64,000 nt of DNA from Robbsia sp. KACC 23696 (GCF_039852015.1 NZ_CP156626.1:3072249-3136248); one strand, 5' to 3'. Positions 23,867-35,059 are shown, counted from the stretch's first letter. Numbers and translations are program-made. Notes: generated from the letters alone by a model not told the origin.

Positions 23867-24023
23867 TGAACCTCATCATTGAAGCCGTTTTGTTCCATCC
23901 GTCCCACCCGCGACGTCTCCCCGACAGCAGCCCGCATGGCGGTCTTTTCGTACGGTAACGTCCGGCGGCACGAAAAACCCATTATTATTGGGGCCTCGTA
24001 TTGTACTCTAGGCAGAATCACCG

Positions 24024-24449
24024 ATGACCAATCCATCCGACCTCAAAAGCAAGGGACTGAAAGCGACGCTGCCGCGCATGAAGATCCTCGACATCTTCCA
24101 GAACAACGGCGACCGCCATTTGACGGCCGAAGATGTCTACCGCGAGTTGATCCAGGAAGAACTGGATATCGGGCTGGCGACCGTCTACCGTGTGCTGACG
24201 CAGTTCGAACAGGCCGGCATGTTGTCGCGCTCCACGTTCGAGTCCGGCAAGGCCGTGTTCGAGCTGAAAAAGGACCACCATGACCACCTGGTCTGCATCG
24301 ATTGCGGCCACGTCGAAGAATTCTTCGATGCCGAGATCGAGAAGCGGCAGCATAACATTGCCGAGCAGCGAGGATTCAAGTTGCAGGACCACGCATTGGC
24401 ACTTTATGGTGTCTGCACGCGCGAGCAATGCCCGAATCGCAAGTCCTGA
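24024..24449 (+). CDS. fur: Ferric uptake regulator Fur
   Basis: An iron-responsive repressor of iron-acquisition genes. The 141-residue protein has a winged helix at about 1-82 ([33 protein letters not shown]) and a metal-binding dimerisation domain with the His-rich [10 protein letters not shown]. Structural zinc Cys pairs are CIDC (91/94) and Cys131/Cys136. Length is typical. It is divergent from bamE over a 157-bp gap and ends at a bidirectional terminator shared with gapA. Confidence 0.98.
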   Translation: MTNPSDLKSKGLKATLPRMKILDIFQNNGDRHLTAEDVYRELIQEELDIGLATVYRVLTQFEQAGMLSRSTFESGKAVFELKKDHHDHLVCIDCGHVEEFFDAEIEKRQHNIAEQRGFKLQDHALALYGVCTREQCPNRKS

Positions 24450-24505
24450 CGGCCTGCCGGACCGATAAATGGCGGTCCACGCTGTAATGCGGTGAAAAAA
24501 ATGAG

Positions 24506-24548
24506 AAAGGGGAGAAAATCCGGAAAACCCGGATTTCCTCCCCTTTTT
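24506..24548. terminator. Bidirectional terminator between fur and gapA
   Basis: An interrupted inverted repeat: AAAGGGGAG and AAATCCGG on one arm pair with CCGGATTT and CTCCCCTTTT on the other around an A-rich loop. There are T-runs on both strands, so it can serve fur (plus) and gapA (minus). Confidence 0.88.
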
Positions 24549-24633
24549 GTCGTCCGTCGCCTTTTTTACCGGACGGCACAGCCGGAAAAGCCTGCGCCGT
24601 CACTCAATGATCCGGCAACGGATTACGCCGAAT

Positions 24634-25647
24634 TTACTTGGCGTTGGCAAATGCGACCGTCGTATCCAGCATGCGATTCGAGAAGCCCCACTCGTTGTCG
24701 TACCAGCTCGACACCTTGACCAGATTGCCGGTGACCTTCGTCAGCGTGGCATCGAAGGTCGAGGACGCCGGATTATGGTTGAAGTCGACCGACACCAGCG
24801 GCGCCGTGTTGTAGGCCAGAATGCCCTTCAACGGACCCGATTCCGACGCTTCCTTCAGGATCGCGTTGACTTCGTCGACGGTGGTGTCCCGCGCGGCGAC
24901 GAAGGACAGATCGACGATCGACACATTGATCGTCGGGACGCGAATCGCATAACCGTCCAGCTTGCCGTTCAATTCCGGCAGCACCAGACCGACGGCCGCG
25001 GCCGCGCCGGTCTTCGTCGGGATCATGCTGTGCGTGGCCGAACGGGCGCGGCGCAGATCTTCGTGATACACGTCGGTCAGCACCTGATCGTTCGTGTAGC
25101 TGTGGATCGTCGTCATCAGACCGCTGACGACGCCCAGCTTGTCGTGCAGCGGCTTGACCAGCGGCGCCAGGCAGTTCGTCGTGCACGAGGCATTCGAAAT
25201 CACCGTGTCGCTGGCCTTCAGCACGCCATGGTTCACGCCATAGACGATCGTCGCATCGACATCCTTGCCGCCGGGCGCCGAAATGATGACTTTCTTCGCG
25301 CCGCCCTTCAGGTGGGCACTGGCCTTTTCCTTCGTCGTGAAAAAGCCGGTGCATTCCAGCACCACGTCCACACCCAGCTCGCCCCACGGCAGTTCGGCCG
25401 GGTTGCGGTTTGCCAGGACCTTGATCTTGTCGCCGTTGACGACCAGATACTCGCCCTCGACCGATACCGTGCCCGGGAAACGCCCGTGCGCCGTATCGTA
25501 CTGCGTCAGATGCGCATTGGTATTCGCATCACCCAGGTCATTGATGGCCACGATCTCGATGTCGTGTTTCTTGCCACCTTCATAGAACGCGCGCAGCGTG
25601 TTACGGCCGATGCGGCCATAACCATTGATTGCAACCCGAACCGTCAT
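24634..25647 (-). CDS. gapA: Glyceraldehyde-3-phosphate dehydrogenase, type I
   Basis: NAD-dependent glycolytic and gluconeogenic enzyme. The 337-residue protein has the Rossmann start [10 protein letters not shown] (GxGxxG at 9-14), catalytic Cys155 in [12 protein letters not shown], and the C-terminal [14 protein letters not shown] block. Length is exactly that of the family. It lies 27 bp downstream of tkt, so the two are one unit linking the pentose phosphate and triose parts of sugar metabolism. Confidence 0.98.
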   Translation of the reverse strand: MTVRVAINGYGRIGRNTLRAFYEGGKKHDIEIVAINDLGDANTNAHLTQYDTAHGRFPGTVSVEGEYLVVNGDKIKVLANRNPAELPWGELGVDVVLECTGFFTTKEKASAHLKGGAKKVIISAPGGKDVDATIVYGVNHGVLKASDTVISNASCTTNCLAPLVKPLHDKLGVVSGLMTTIHSYTNDQVLTDVYHEDLRRARSATHSMIPTKTGAAAAVGLVLPELNGKLDGYAIRVPTINVSIVDLSFVAARDTTVDEVNAILKEASESGPLKGILAYNTAPLVSVDFNHNPASSTFDATLTKVTGNLVKVSSWYDNEWGFSNRMLDTTVAFANAK

Positions 25648-25674
25648 GGTACGTCTCCTATCGATTGAAAAAAA

Positions 25675-27699
25675 TCAGTCGAGCACCGTCTTCACGGTCT
25701 TCACCACGTTGTCCACGGTGAAGCCGAAGTGCTGGAACAGCACCGGCGCCGGGGCCGATTCGCCGAACGTGTCGATACCGACCACGCCGCCCTCGAGACC
25801 CACGTATTTGCGCCAGAAGTCGCTGACTCCCATTTCGATCGCGACCCGTGCCACGCCCTTCGGCAGCACGCGTTCGCGGTATGCGGCATCCTGCCGGTCG
25901 AACACATCGGTCGACGGCATGGATACGACCCGGGCACCGATCCCGACCTGCTGGAGCGCCTCGACGGCCTCCATCGCCAGGCCTATTTCGGAGCCGGTAG
26001 CCAGCAGAATGACCTTGCGCGCCGGAATCTCTTCGTTCCAATCGAGCAGCACATAGCCACCGCGGGCGATGTTGGCGATCTGCGCGTCGGTACGCGCCTG
26101 GAACGGCAGGTTCTGGCGGCTAAAGATCAGCGCGGCCGGGCCGGTCTTGCGTTCGACGGACTGCGTCCACGCCACGGCCGATTCGACCGTGTCGCACGGA
26201 CGCCAGACGTCCAGATTCGGAATCATGCGCAGGCTGGCCACGTGTTCGATCGATTGGTGCGTCGGGCCGTCTTCGCCCAGACCGATCGAATCGTGCGTGA
26301 AGACGAACAGCGAGCGCGCCTTCATCAGCGCGGCCACGCGCAAGGCGTTGCGGCTGTAATCCGAGAACGTCAGGAACGTCCCGCCGAAGGTGACGAAGCC
26401 GCCGTGCGCGACGATGCCGTTGATCGCCGCGCTCATGCCGAATTCGCGCACACCGTAGTTGATGTAGTTGCCGCCCTGCGTGCCTTCGGCGCTCGCGCGA
26501 ACCGGCTTTGCCGCTTTCCAGTTCGTCAGGTTCGAGCCGGTCAAATCGGCCGAGCCGCCGAGCAATTCCGGCAGCGCCGCGGCCAGGCCTTCGATGGCCT
26601 GTTGCGACGCCTTGCGCGTTGCCACCGTTTCGGCGCGGCTGTTCGCGCCGTCGACGATCGCGGCAGCCTGCGTCGCCCAGTCGGCCGGCAGCTCACCGCG
26701 CATGCGGCGGCCAAACTCGGCGGCTTCCGTGGGAAACGCCGCGCCATAGGCGGCGAAACGGGCATCCCATTCGGCTTGGGCTTGCTTGCCGGTTTCGCGC
26801 GCATCCCACGATGCGTAGATTTCTTCCGGCACTTCGAATGCCGGGTACGGCCAGCCCAGCGCGGCACGCGTCGCGGCGATTTCATCCGCGCCCAGCGCGG
26901 CGCCGTGCACGTCATGCGTGCCGGCCCTGTTCGGCGAACCCTTGCCGATCACCGTCTTGCAGCAGATCAGCGACGGCTTGCCCGCCGCCTTGGCGGCCGT
27001 GATGGCGGCATCGACGGCGGCGATGTCGTGACCGTCCACGCCGCGCACGACGTTCCAGCCATAGGCCTCGAAGCGCTTCGGCGTGTCGTCGCCGAACCAG
27101 TATTCGACATGACCATCGATCGAGATGCCATTGTCGTCGTACAGCACGATCAGCTTCGATAGGCCCAGCGTACCGGCCAGCGAGCAGACTTCGTGCGAAA
27201 TCCCTTCCATCAGGCAGCCGTCACCGACGAAAGCATAGGTGTGGTGATCGACGATATCGTGGCCCGGGCGGTTGAACTCACGCGCCAGCAGCACTTCGGC
27301 CAAGGCCATGCCCACCGCGTTCGCGATGCCCTGGCCCAGCGGTCCGGTGGTCGTCTCGACACCTGCGGTGATGCCCCATTCCGGGTGACCCGGCGTCTTG
27401 CTGTGCAATTGACGGAACTGCTTCAGTTCGCCGATCGGCAAGTCATAGCCGGTCAGATGCAGCAATGCGTACAGCAACATCGAACCATGGCCGTTCGAGA
27501 GCACGAAACGGTCACGATCGAACCACAGCGGATCCGACGGATTGTGCTTCAGGTGTTTCTGCCACAGCGCCACGGCGATTTCGGCCATGCCCATCGGCAT
27601 ACCCGGGTGGCCGGACTTTGCCTTTTCCACGGCGTCCACGGCAAGGAAGCGGATCGCATTGGCTAGGGGCGTCATCTGGCTGCTGGTCTGGAGAGTCAT
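25675..27699 (-). CDS. tkt: Transketolase
   Basis: A thiamine-diphosphate enzyme of the pentose phosphate and Calvin-type sugar rearrangements. The 674-residue chain has the N-terminal [13 protein letters not shown] block (28-40), the TPP-binding [12 protein letters not shown] (159-170) with DDNGISIDG, and the [11 protein letters not shown] and [13 protein letters not shown] blocks. The start at 27699 gives [22 protein letters not shown], matching the family; the upstream in-frame stretch is Arg/Pro-rich. First gene of tkt-gapA. Confidence 0.98.
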   Translation of the reverse strand: MTLQTSSQMTPLANAIRFLAVDAVEKAKSGHPGMPMGMAEIAVALWQKHLKHNPSDPLWFDRDRFVLSNGHGSMLLYALLHLTGYDLPIGELKQFRQLHSKTPGHPEWGITAGVETTTGPLGQGIANAVGMALAEVLLAREFNRPGHDIVDHHTYAFVGDGCLMEGISHEVCSLAGTLGLSKLIVLYDDNGISIDGHVEYWFGDDTPKRFEAYGWNVVRGVDGHDIAAVDAAITAAKAAGKPSLICCKTVIGKGSPNRAGTHDVHGAALGADEIAATRAALGWPYPAFEVPEEIYASWDARETGKQAQAEWDARFAAYGAAFPTEAAEFGRRMRGELPADWATQAAAIVDGANSRAETVATRKASQQAIEGLAAALPELLGGSADLTGSNLTNWKAAKPVRASAEGTQGGNYINYGVREFGMSAAINGIVAHGGFVTFGGTFLTFSDYSRNALRVAALMKARSLFVFTHDSIGLGEDGPTHQSIEHVASLRMIPNLDVWRPCDTVESAVAWTQSVERKTGPAALIFSRQNLPFQARTDAQIANIARGGYVLLDWNEEIPARKVILLATGSEIGLAMEAVEALQQVGIGARVVSMPSTDVFDRQDAAYRERVLPKGVARVAIEMGVSDFWRKYVGLEGGVVGIDTFGESAPAPVLFQHFGFTVDNVVKTVKTVLD

Positions 27700-27924
27700 G
27701 GTGTCGAGAGCTGGCGCCGTCGCCGTACGCGGCGCAAACCCGCCCGGCGCCGGCCATTGCCGCGCGGTGCGAGTCTCGCCGCGGCCGACCACGACGCGGG
27801 ATGCATGGAGAGTACGTCCACGATACGTCCCCTCCGGCAGGCGGGTCTGCGGCAGATGCCGCGACGAAAGCGCACACCGGTTGGGCACATCATTCTAACA
27901 GAACCCCCAGTGTAGAATGGCCGC

Positions 27925-28704
27925 ATGCCAAGTCCCCGATTCTTCGTCGATCTGCCGCTGGCCGCCGGCACGACGCTCTCCCTCCCGGCCGAAACCGTGC
28001 GGCACCTGCAGGTCCTCCGACTCCGCGACGGCGATGCGCTGACGCTGTTCAACGGCAACGGCAAGGCCTATGACGTGCGGCTCGACCTGCTCGAGAAACG
28101 CGCCGCGCAGGCCAGCGTGCTCGCCGAACAAGTGGACGTCGGCGATGCCGAACCGCCCTATCGGATCGAATTGGTCCAGGGTCTGGCGAGCAACGAGAAA
28201 ATGGATTGGCTGATCGAGAAAGCCGTCGAGCTTGGCGTCGACACGATCACGCCCGTCCTCGCGCAGCGCAGCGTCGTCAAGCTGCAGGGCGAGCGACTGG
28301 AACGCCGCCACGCGCACTGGGAAGCGCTGGTCCGCGCCGCTTGCGAGCAATGCGGGCGGAATGTGATCCCGACGATGCGGGTGCCGCAGTCGTTCGAGCG
28401 CGTGTTGGCCGAGCGCGGCGCCGATAAAGCGGTGACCGACGGCAGCGCCGACGACCCCGCGACGCCGCTGCGCTGGCTGCTGTCGCCACGCGCCGCGACA
28501 CCGTTTGCGCAATTGCCGACGACGGCGCCGCGCGCCACGGTCCAATTATGGATTGGCCCGGAAGGGGGGTGGTCGGATCAGGAAGAAGCGGCGGCGCGAG
28601 AGGCCGGCATCGCCGCCTTATCGCTGGGACCGCGCGTGTTGCGCACCGAGACGGCCGGCATGGCCGTTCTGGCCGCGTTGGCGGGGCGATGGGGCGGCTG
28701 GTGA
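27925..28704 (+). CDS. rsmE: 16S rRNA m3U1498 methyltransferase
   Basis: A SPOUT-class methyltransferase that modifies U1498 of 16S rRNA. The 259-residue chain has an N-terminal RNA-binding domain ([25 protein letters not shown]) and the knotted domain with LVQGLASNEKMDWLIEKAVELGVD. The SAM-binding IGPEGGWSDQEEAAARE and LGPRVLRTETAGMAVLA blocks follow. It is divergent from tkt across 225 bp and convergent with the barstar-like gene. Confidence 0.95.
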   Translation: MPSPRFFVDLPLAAGTTLSLPAETVRHLQVLRLRDGDALTLFNGNGKAYDVRLDLLEKRAAQASVLAEQVDVGDAEPPYRIELVQGLASNEKMDWLIEKAVELGVDTITPVLAQRSVVKLQGERLERRHAHWEALVRAACEQCGRNVIPTMRVPQSFERVLAERGADKAVTDGSADDPATPLRWLLSPRAATPFAQLPTTAPRATVQLWIGPEGGWSDQEEAAAREAGIAALSLGPRVLRTETAGMAVLAALAGRWGGW

Positions 28705-28732
28705 TCGGCGCCGCTACGGCACCGATCTCGTC

Positions 28733-29281
28733 TTAGATGAAGGAATAGAACACGCGGAAGGACACGCCGCGCTCGGCCCAGAATTCCGACGCTTCGCGGA
28801 ATACGTCCAACAGGTTTTCACGCGCTTCCTTGTCGAACTTCTGCACGGCCGGCAAGCTGTCCAAGACGATGACGAAACCGGTCTGCCGCCCGGACTTCGC
28901 GACCAGATCGGTCAGCGAATCGTAGAGCGCATCGAAGTTTTTCCCAAAATGTTTCGGGAAATAAAAGGCGCGTGAAATCGCCTCGAGTACTTCACCCTTG
29001 GTGTTCGCCGCCGAGCAATCGGCATAGAAGAAATGTTGGTCGAGTCGCTTCGCCTGCTCGGCGAGATCGATCACCCGGAACGCGCGGATCGATTGCACGA
29101 TATTGGACCGCACCGTGCGGAACATGTCGACCGTCGTGTCCTCGGGCACACTGGGAGCCGTTGGCTGGCGCTCCACCGCGCTGTCGCGCAGCGACATGAC
29201 CCGACGGAACAGGTTCAAGTCGCTGCGTCCGAAAAGATCAACTGCGACGACGGTCTCTTGCGCAGAATGGTTGCCGCTCAT
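28733..29281 (-). CDS. Barstar-family ribonuclease inhibitor
   Basis: A cytoplasmic protein of 182 residues with a barstar domain in the second half (about 85-182). It contains the characteristic AISRAFYFPKHFGKNFDALYDSLTDL segment, with the FGxNxDALxD motif that in barstar forms part of the barnase-binding face. The first 80 residues are a helical-looking extension not in classic barstar. It starts 8 bp after the stop of a secreted guanyl RNase gene, so it most likely neutralises that enzyme inside the cell. The start at 29281 is the first ATG after Arg/Thr-rich non-homologous sequence. Confidence 0.88.
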   Translation of the reverse strand: MSGNHSAQETVVAVDLFGRSDLNLFRRVMSLRDSAVERQPTAPSVPEDTTVDMFRTVRSNIVQSIRAFRVIDLAEQAKRLDQHFFYADCSAANTKGEVLEAISRAFYFPKHFGKNFDALYDSLTDLVAKSGRQTGFVIVLDSLPAVQKFDKEARENLLDVFREASEFWAERGVSFRVFYSFI

Positions 29282-29288
29282 ACCGTTG

Positions 29289-29903
29289 TCATCCCTGGAT
29301 TCGTTTGAAACTGCTGTAATGGTCGTCCGAGTAGAAACAGGCATCAGGCTGTCTCGGTGGCCCGCCACACACAATGCGCCGCGCTCCGCGGTCCCGCGCG
29401 CGCGGTGTCGGTACCGTGTACTCCCGATAATAGCCGCGCGGTTCGCGCGGCAGCAACTTTTCGCGATTGCCGAATATGACGCCGTCCTTCTCGTACCGGA
29501 AAGGACCGCCGTCACGTATTTCGCCTAATACCCGCCGAGCCTCGGTCGGCAATGCATCCGCCCCAATCGCGGCACCCGCGAAAGTGGCCAGGCGCCTCGC
29601 GCCCTCGGCATTGTCGGTGCCGTCCGGCGTGTATTGCCGGCTTTGCCAACCCTGCCGCGCCTCGGCGGAGGCCAGCAGATGCACGGAAACGCCGTGCCCA
29701 CCCTGCGCATCGACGCCTGCCGCCCCATTTCCAGCGCCGACGCCCAACCAGGCAGCCAGCAGCACGGCCGCAGTCGCAACGGCACGTACGGGTTTGGCGC
29801 GTCGGACATCCTTCGTCCGACATCCGGAGGAAGACGCGATATCGCTTTCACGCCGTCCCATGCGCAGCACGCGCTGCCACCCGCTTTCCGACACAATACC
29901 CAT
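29289..29903 (-). CDS. Secreted guanyl-specific ribonuclease (barnase/RNase Sa-like)
   Basis: About 204 residues: a basic N-terminus, a hydrophobic signal or anchor segment at 41-58, and a C-terminal microbial RNase domain (about 115-204). Candidate catalytic residues are Glu161 in YREYTVPTP, Arg175/176 in GARRIVCGG, and His195 in DDHYSSFKRI, with spacing like RNase Sa and barnase. The GGPFRYEKDGVIFGNREKLLP segment is also typical. Expected to cleave RNA after G outside the cytoplasm. The start is uncertain: ATG 29903 or 29861, neither with a clear ribosome-binding site. Confidence 0.85.
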   Translation of the reverse strand: MGIVSESGWQRVLRMGRRESDIASSSGCRTKDVRRAKPVRAVATAAVLLAAWLGVGAGNGAAGVDAQGGHGVSVHLLASAEARQGWQSRQYTPDGTDNAEGARRLATFAGAAIGADALPTEARRVLGEIRDGGPFRYEKDGVIFGNREKLLPREPRGYYREYTVPTPRARDRGARRIVCGGPPRQPDACFYSDDHYSSFKRIQG

Positions 29904-30310
29904 GCTAAGACACCGGCGACGCGGCTGAGTTCATCGCCGCTGCAGAAAAAAGGTCGACGCTGCACCAGCAGCGGCAAAAGTCCTGCGCCGGCCGGCACTC
30001 ATCACCGTACCGAACCCTTGCCACCGAGCAATGATTGCTTAGGCTGGCACTTTTTCTGCTGTCCGGAAGGCGTAGTCGCACGCCGTTCTTCACGTCTCAA
30101 GGACGCCGCTCGACGCCCCCTTTCGCACGAAAGAATACGCGCCAAGGCGTTAGCCTAACCTGAAGACACAGGCAAATCAATCAGATATCGGAATTTGGCC
30201 GGGGTCCGGCATGTGTCGCGGACCCGGTTTGTCCCCCTACGACGGGAGACGGAGAAGGAAAATACGAGACAGCCGACCATCGACGCAGTAGTCGGCTGTC
30301 CATGGCGGAA
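29904..30310. other. Intergenic region with two hairpins, no gene seen
   Basis: Between the RNase gene and the end of maeB. I see no supported gene. It should hold the promoter of the RNase-barstar unit. An inverted repeat at 30202-30225 (GGGTCCG / CGGACCC) and the maeB terminator hairpin at 30268-30300 are the only clear structures. Confidence 0.5.
30256..30300 (-). terminator. Probable maeB terminator
   Basis: A 10-bp perfect stem (GACAGCCGAC / GTCGGCTGTC) with a 13-base loop, 10 bp beyond the maeB stop. On the minus strand it is followed by TCGTATTTTCC. Confidence 0.65.
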
Positions 30311-32614
30311 TCAGTGCCGAAGCTCTTCCGCCACGATGTCGGCCACAAGCAGCGCCGCCATATTGACGATACGGCGCACCGTCGCCGATGCCGTCAGGAT
30401 GTGCACCGGTTGCTTGGCACCCAGCAAGATCGGACCGATCGCGACATTATTGCCCGCTGCCGTCTTCAGCAGATTGTAAGCAATATTTGCTGCATCAATA
30501 TTCGGCATGACCAGCAGATTGGCGTTTCCGGTCAGCGTCGAGTCCGGCAACTGATCGGCGCGCAATTGCGCGTCCAGGGCGACGTCGCCGTGCATTTCAC
30601 CATCGACTTCCAGATCCGGCGCGGTTTCGCGAAGGATGTCGAGCGTGTCGCGCATCTTCTGCGCGCTCGGTCCCTTGCTCGAGCCGAAATTCGAATGGGA
30701 CAACAAGGCGACTTTCGGCTCGATGCCGAAACGCCGCACTTCTTCCGCCGCCATGACGGTGATTTCGGCCAATTCGGCCGGCGTCGGATCGTAGTTGACA
30801 TGCGTGTCGACCAGGAAAATCTGACGGCCCGGCAGCAGCAGCGCATTCATCGCCGCGTAGACGGTCGCACCATCGCGCTTGCCGATCACTTGATCGATGA
30901 AGTGCAAATGGCGGTGCGTCGTGCTGATCGTGCCGCAGATCAAACCGCGCGCTTCGCCCTTCTTCACCAGCATCGAACCGATCAAGGTCGGGCGGCGACG
31001 CATTTCCAGCTTGGCCGACTGCGCGGTCGTGCCTTTGCGCGACTGCATCTTGAGGTAAGTTTGCCAGTAGTCGCGGTAGCGCTCGTCGAATTCCGGATTG
31101 ACGATGCGGAAGTCCTGATCCTGAACCAGACGCAGACCATAACGCGTGATCCGTTGCTGGATAACCGCCGGGCGTCCCACGAGGATCGGGAAGCAGATCT
31201 TTTCATCGACCAGGATCTGCACCGCGCGCAGCACACGCTCTTCCTCGCCTTCGCTGAAGACGATCGTCTTCTGTTCCGACGTGGCGGCGCGCGCCACTTG
31301 GAACACCGGCTTCATGATCGTGCCGCTTTGGTAGACGAACTGCTGCAGATGCTGCTCGTACGCGTCCATGTCCTCGATCGGACGCGTCGCCACGCCGTCG
31401 AGCATCGCCGCTTTCGCAACGGCCGGCGCGATCTTGACGATCAGGCGCGGGTCGAACGGCTTGGGGATCAAATACTGCGGGCCAAACGACAGGTCTTCGA
31501 TGCCGTAGGCCGTGGCCACCACATCGCTCTGTTCCTGGCGTGCCAATTCGGCGATCGCATTGACCACCGCGATCTCCATATTCTTCGTCACCGTCGTGGC
31601 GCCGACATCGAGTGCCCCGCGGAAGATGAAGGGGAAGCACAGGACGTTGTTGACCTGGTTCGGATAGTCGGTACGACCGGTGGCGATGATCGCGTCCGGA
31701 CGCACGGCCAGTGCCGCCTCCGGCAGAATTTCCGGATTCGGATTGGCCAGCGCCAGAATCAGCGGATCCTTCGCCATCTTGACGACCATCTCCGGCTTCA
31801 ACACGCCGCCGGCGGACAGGCCCAGGAAAATATCGGCGCCGTCGATGGCTTCCGCCAGCGTACGCAGTTCGGTCTCACGGGCAAACTGCTCTTTCTTCGG
31901 ATCCATCAATTCGACGCGGCCCTTGTAGACCACGCCGGCCAGATCGGTCACGATCACGTTCTCGAGCTTCAGGCCGAGGTCGAGCAGCAATTCAAGGCAG
32001 GCGAGCGCCGCGGCGCCCGCACCGGAAGCCACCAGCTTCACTTCCGAGATGGGCTTGCCGACCACTTTCAAACCATTGGTGACAGCGGCCCCCACGACGA
32101 TCGCGGTACCGTGCTGATCATCGTGGAATACCGGGATTTTCATCCGCTTACGGCATTCGCTCTCGACGATGAAACAATCGGGAGCCTTGATGTCTTCGAG
32201 ATTGATGCCGCCGAAAGTCGGCTCCAGCGCTGCGATGACATCCACCAGCTTGTGCGGATCCATCTCGTTCAACTCGATATCGAACACATCGATACCGGCG
32301 AACTTCTTGAACAGCACTGCCTTGCCTTCCATCACCGGCTTCGATGCCAGCGGACCGATATTGCCGAGACCCAATACCGCGGTACCGTTCGACACCACAC
32401 CGACCAGATTGCTGCGTGCGGTAAACCGCGCCGCGTTCAAGGGATCCGCGACGATCTCTTCACACGCCGCGGCCACGCCTGGCGAATACGCCAGGGCGAG
32501 GTCGCGCTGATTCATCAACTGCTTCGTCGGGGCGATGGCAATCTTGCCCGGCGTCGGAAATTCGTGGTAATCGAGCGCGGCTTCGCGCAATTTGTCATTC
32601 ACGGGTGTGGACAT
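30311..32614 (-). CDS. maeB: NADP-dependent malic enzyme with phosphotransacetylase-like domain
   Basis: Converts malate to pyruvate and CO2 with NADPH production. The 767-residue protein is the MaeB fusion. Its N-terminal malic enzyme half (to about 425) has [37 protein letters not shown] and the dinucleotide-binding [17 protein letters not shown]. Its C-terminal domain resembles phosphate acetyl/butyryltransferase ([23 protein letters not shown]), usually regulatory and binding acetyl-CoA. Start at 32614 gives [20 protein letters not shown]. Length is typical of MaeB. Confidence 0.96.
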   Translation of the reverse strand: MSTPVNDKLREAALDYHEFPTPGKIAIAPTKQLMNQRDLALAYSPGVAAACEEIVADPLNAARFTARSNLVGVVSNGTAVLGLGNIGPLASKPVMEGKAVLFKKFAGIDVFDIELNEMDPHKLVDVIAALEPTFGGINLEDIKAPDCFIVESECRKRMKIPVFHDDQHGTAIVVGAAVTNGLKVVGKPISEVKLVASGAGAAALACLELLLDLGLKLENVIVTDLAGVVYKGRVELMDPKKEQFARETELRTLAEAIDGADIFLGLSAGGVLKPEMVVKMAKDPLILALANPNPEILPEAALAVRPDAIIATGRTDYPNQVNNVLCFPFIFRGALDVGATTVTKNMEIAVVNAIAELARQEQSDVVATAYGIEDLSFGPQYLIPKPFDPRLIVKIAPAVAKAAMLDGVATRPIEDMDAYEQHLQQFVYQSGTIMKPVFQVARAATSEQKTIVFSEGEEERVLRAVQILVDEKICFPILVGRPAVIQQRITRYGLRLVQDQDFRIVNPEFDERYRDYWQTYLKMQSRKGTTAQSAKLEMRRRPTLIGSMLVKKGEARGLICGTISTTHRHLHFIDQVIGKRDGATVYAAMNALLLPGRQIFLVDTHVNYDPTPAELAEITVMAAEEVRRFGIEPKVALLSHSNFGSSKGPSAQKMRDTLDILRETAPDLEVDGEMHGDVALDAQLRADQLPDSTLTGNANLLVMPNIDAANIAYNLLKTAAGNNVAIGPILLGAKQPVHILTASATVRRIVNMAALLVADIVAEELRH

Positions 32615-33260
32615 GAGAACCTGGCAGAAAGCGGTCGAGCACCGACCAAAAAGCAATAACGATCCAGCGACGGCAGGGTGACGGCAACAACGTAAACGAT
32701 ACTGCCACGATCACGGCAGCGGCGTCATGCGCACCGACGCATGGCGTCCAAGGCGCGCTATCGACAACCCGCTTGCACCGCAACCCCTGCGTCAACGATC
32801 GAACTATTTGCACCATCGCGTAAGACAAGGCGTCGGCGTGCGGAAAACGCCGCGCGCCGCGCCGCGACATCGCCTCGGCCGACGCCTGGGCCGGCCGCGA
32901 AATCGTTGACGTGTCGGCGCATTGTAGCGCCAAATGTCGCGACAAATACCGGCCCCGCCGCTAGAAGTACGCTATTGCGCCGCATCGAACGCGGCAATGC
33001 TGCATCGCAGCAGCGCGCGTGTGGGCGCCTCACCGACTTCGCGCGCGCATGCCGCATCGCACCATGAGACGACGTATCCCGCGCCCTCGCTGTCGCTGCC
33101 CCGCTTGGACGGACATCAATCGCGCACCGATGCGTTGTGCCTGCCCGGCGCCCGACCACGCGGGACCGAATGCGGGCACAATACCGGGCGCGGCATCGGC
33201 TGTCGCCATCGACCTTTCTCCCCTTCCGATCGCCTGAAATCGGGCGCGTTTCCTCTCGGT
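32615..33260. other. Divergent intergenic region maeB / thiL
   Basis: 646 bp with no supported gene. It is GC-rich and open in several frames only because of composition; none of the frames gives a recognisable product or a credible ribosome-binding site. It should hold promoters for maeB and for thiL-pgpA; I could not pick out convincing hexamers. Confidence 0.45.
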
Positions 33261-34427
33261 ATGCCAACAGAATTCGAACTGATCGATCAGATTTTCCTGA
33301 AGCGCGCACGGGCCGTACGGCAGCGTGCCGCGCAGCCCTCGCGCGATATCGCGCGCGGGGTCACGCAATTAGGAATCGGCGACGACTGCGCGCTGCTGGA
33401 TTTGCCGGCGGGACAGGTTTTGGCGGTCTCCACCGACATGCTGGTGAGCGGCCGACATTTCCTTCCCGACGTCGACCCGCGCAAACTCGGCCATAAATCG
33501 CTCGCCGTCAATCTGTCCGATCTGGCCGCGATGGGCGCGACGCCGGTGGCGTTCACACTGTCGCTGGCGTTACCCGCCGAGATCGCCGCGGACGCGGTCT
33601 GGCTCAACGGTTTCGCCGAAGGACTGTTCGCGTTGGCCGAGCATCACGGCTGCGAGCTGGTGGGCGGCGACACGACGGCCGGTCCGTTGACGATCAGCAT
33701 CACGATCTTCGGCGCCTTGCCGCAAGGGACCGCCTTGCGTCGGGACGCGGCGCGGGCAGGCGACGACATCTGGCTCTCGGGCACACTCGGCGATGCGCGT
33801 TTGGCCTTAGGTCTGATGCGCCAGGATTGGCCGTTGTCGGCACTCGGCATCACGTCGGCGGCGACCGAGACCGACACCCTGGAGCGCGTGCGGGTCGCGA
33901 TGGAGCAGCCGCACCCTCGCATAGCCTTGGGCGAACAATTGCGCGGACTGGCCCATGCGGCGATCGATCTGTCCGACGGCCTTGCCGGTGATCTGGCCCA
34001 TATCGCCCGACGCTCGGGTTTGCTGGCCGTCGTCGATGCCGATGCGGTGCCGCGCTCGGGCCGACTGGCCGCCTGCTCGTTGGATATCCAGCGCATCTGC
34101 ACCTTGAGCGGCGGTGACGACTACGAGCTGTGCTTCACCGCACCGGTGGACGCTCGTGCCGCATTGGAAGCGCTGAATGGACAGCCGTCGATCGACGGCA
34201 TCGCGCTGACGCGCGTCGGCACGATGCGCGCCACCGATGATGCGCCTGACACGCTTGCCGCCGACACGACGGCCCCGCACCGCACACCCGATGCGGGCAA
34301 GGACGATGACGTTGCCGGCGGCGCCGCGGCGGCTCTCGGCCAGGCCGGTCAGGTACACTGGGTCGCGCACGACGGCACCCGCCTCTCTCTTTCCTTGACC
34401 GGTTTCGATCACTTCGATGCAGCCTGA
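33261..34427 (+). CDS. thiL: Thiamine-monophosphate kinase
   Basis: Makes thiamine diphosphate from thiamine monophosphate and ATP. The 388-residue chain follows the ThiL/PurM fold, with MPTEFELIDQIF at the start, GIGDDCALLDLPAGQ, DMLVSGRHF, KSLAVNLSDLAAMGA, and the C-terminal IDLSDGLAGDLAHI and SGGDDYELCF motifs. It is longer than E. coli ThiL (about 325) because of an Asp/Ala/Thr-rich insert near residues 315-360, before the last strand. The ATG at 33261 matches the family N-terminus. Its end overlaps pgpA by 11 bases. Confidence 0.95.
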   Translation: MPTEFELIDQIFLKRARAVRQRAAQPSRDIARGVTQLGIGDDCALLDLPAGQVLAVSTDMLVSGRHFLPDVDPRKLGHKSLAVNLSDLAAMGATPVAFTLSLALPAEIAADAVWLNGFAEGLFALAEHHGCELVGGDTTAGPLTISITIFGALPQGTALRRDAARAGDDIWLSGTLGDARLALGLMRQDWPLSALGITSAATETDTLERVRVAMEQPHPRIALGEQLRGLAHAAIDLSDGLAGDLAHIARRSGLLAVVDADAVPRSGRLAACSLDIQRICTLSGGDDYELCFTAPVDARAALEALNGQPSIDGIALTRVGTMRATDDAPDTLAADTTAPHRTPDAGKDDDVAGGAAAALGQAGQVHWVAHDGTRLSLSLTGFDHFDAA

Positions 34428-35001
34428 TCCGCACTCCTCCGACGACACCCCCCGCACCGCCGCACCGGTCGCCCCGGCGACTTCCGCGGCGCACGTCGAT
34501 CCGACGGCCGCGAAACGGCAGCGCCCGACGCTGCGCTTCATGCTGTCCCATCCGGTGCATATCGCCTCGCTGGGTTTCGGCAGCGGTCTGTCGCCCATCA
34601 TGCCCGGCACCTGCGGCACCTTGTTCGGCTGGGCGGTATTCGCCATCCTGCAACCCTGGCTGTCTTCCGCCGCCTGGGCCGCGCTGATCGTCATCGGTTT
34701 CCTCGCCGGCATCGGCTTCTGTGGCTTCACCGCGCGTCACATGAATACGCCGGATCCCGGTGCCGTGGTCTGGGACGAAATCGTTGCGATCTGGCTGGTA
34801 CTCTGGCTCGCCGCGCCGACCGGTTTCGTCGCGCAGCTAATCGCCTTCCTCGTCTTCCGTTTTTTCGACATGGTGAAGCCTCCTCCGATACGCTATTTCG
34901 ATCAGCGACTGAAGGGCGGCTTCGGCATCATGTTCGACGATCTCGTCGCGGCGTTCTTCTCGCTAGTGGTGCTGGCCATTGGGCATCGTCTGTTCGCCTG
35001 A
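34417..35001 (+). CDS. pgpA: Phosphatidylglycerophosphatase A
   Basis: Removes the phosphate from phosphatidylglycerophosphate to give phosphatidylglycerol at the inner membrane. The 194-residue protein has about 40 Pro/Ala-rich leading residues, then the family blocks LGFGSGLSPIMPGTCGTL, DPGAVVWDEIVAIWL and RFFDMVKPPPIRYFDQRLKGGFGIMFDDLVA, with several membrane helices. It overlaps the end of thiL, as in E. coli and many relatives, so the two are co-translated. Confidence 0.95.
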   Translation: MQPDPHSSDDTPRTAAPVAPATSAAHVDPTAAKRQRPTLRFMLSHPVHIASLGFGSGLSPIMPGTCGTLFGWAVFAILQPWLSSAAWAALIVIGFLAGIGFCGFTARHMNTPDPGAVVWDEIVAIWLVLWLAAPTGFVAQLIAFLVFRFFDMVKPPPIRYFDQRLKGGFGIMFDDLVAAFFSLVVLAIGHRLFA

Positions 35002-35059
35002 GCCCCCTCAATGTGACGTAAGCGGCGATACCGCCGCAATATCGCTACCGGAGCTGTCG

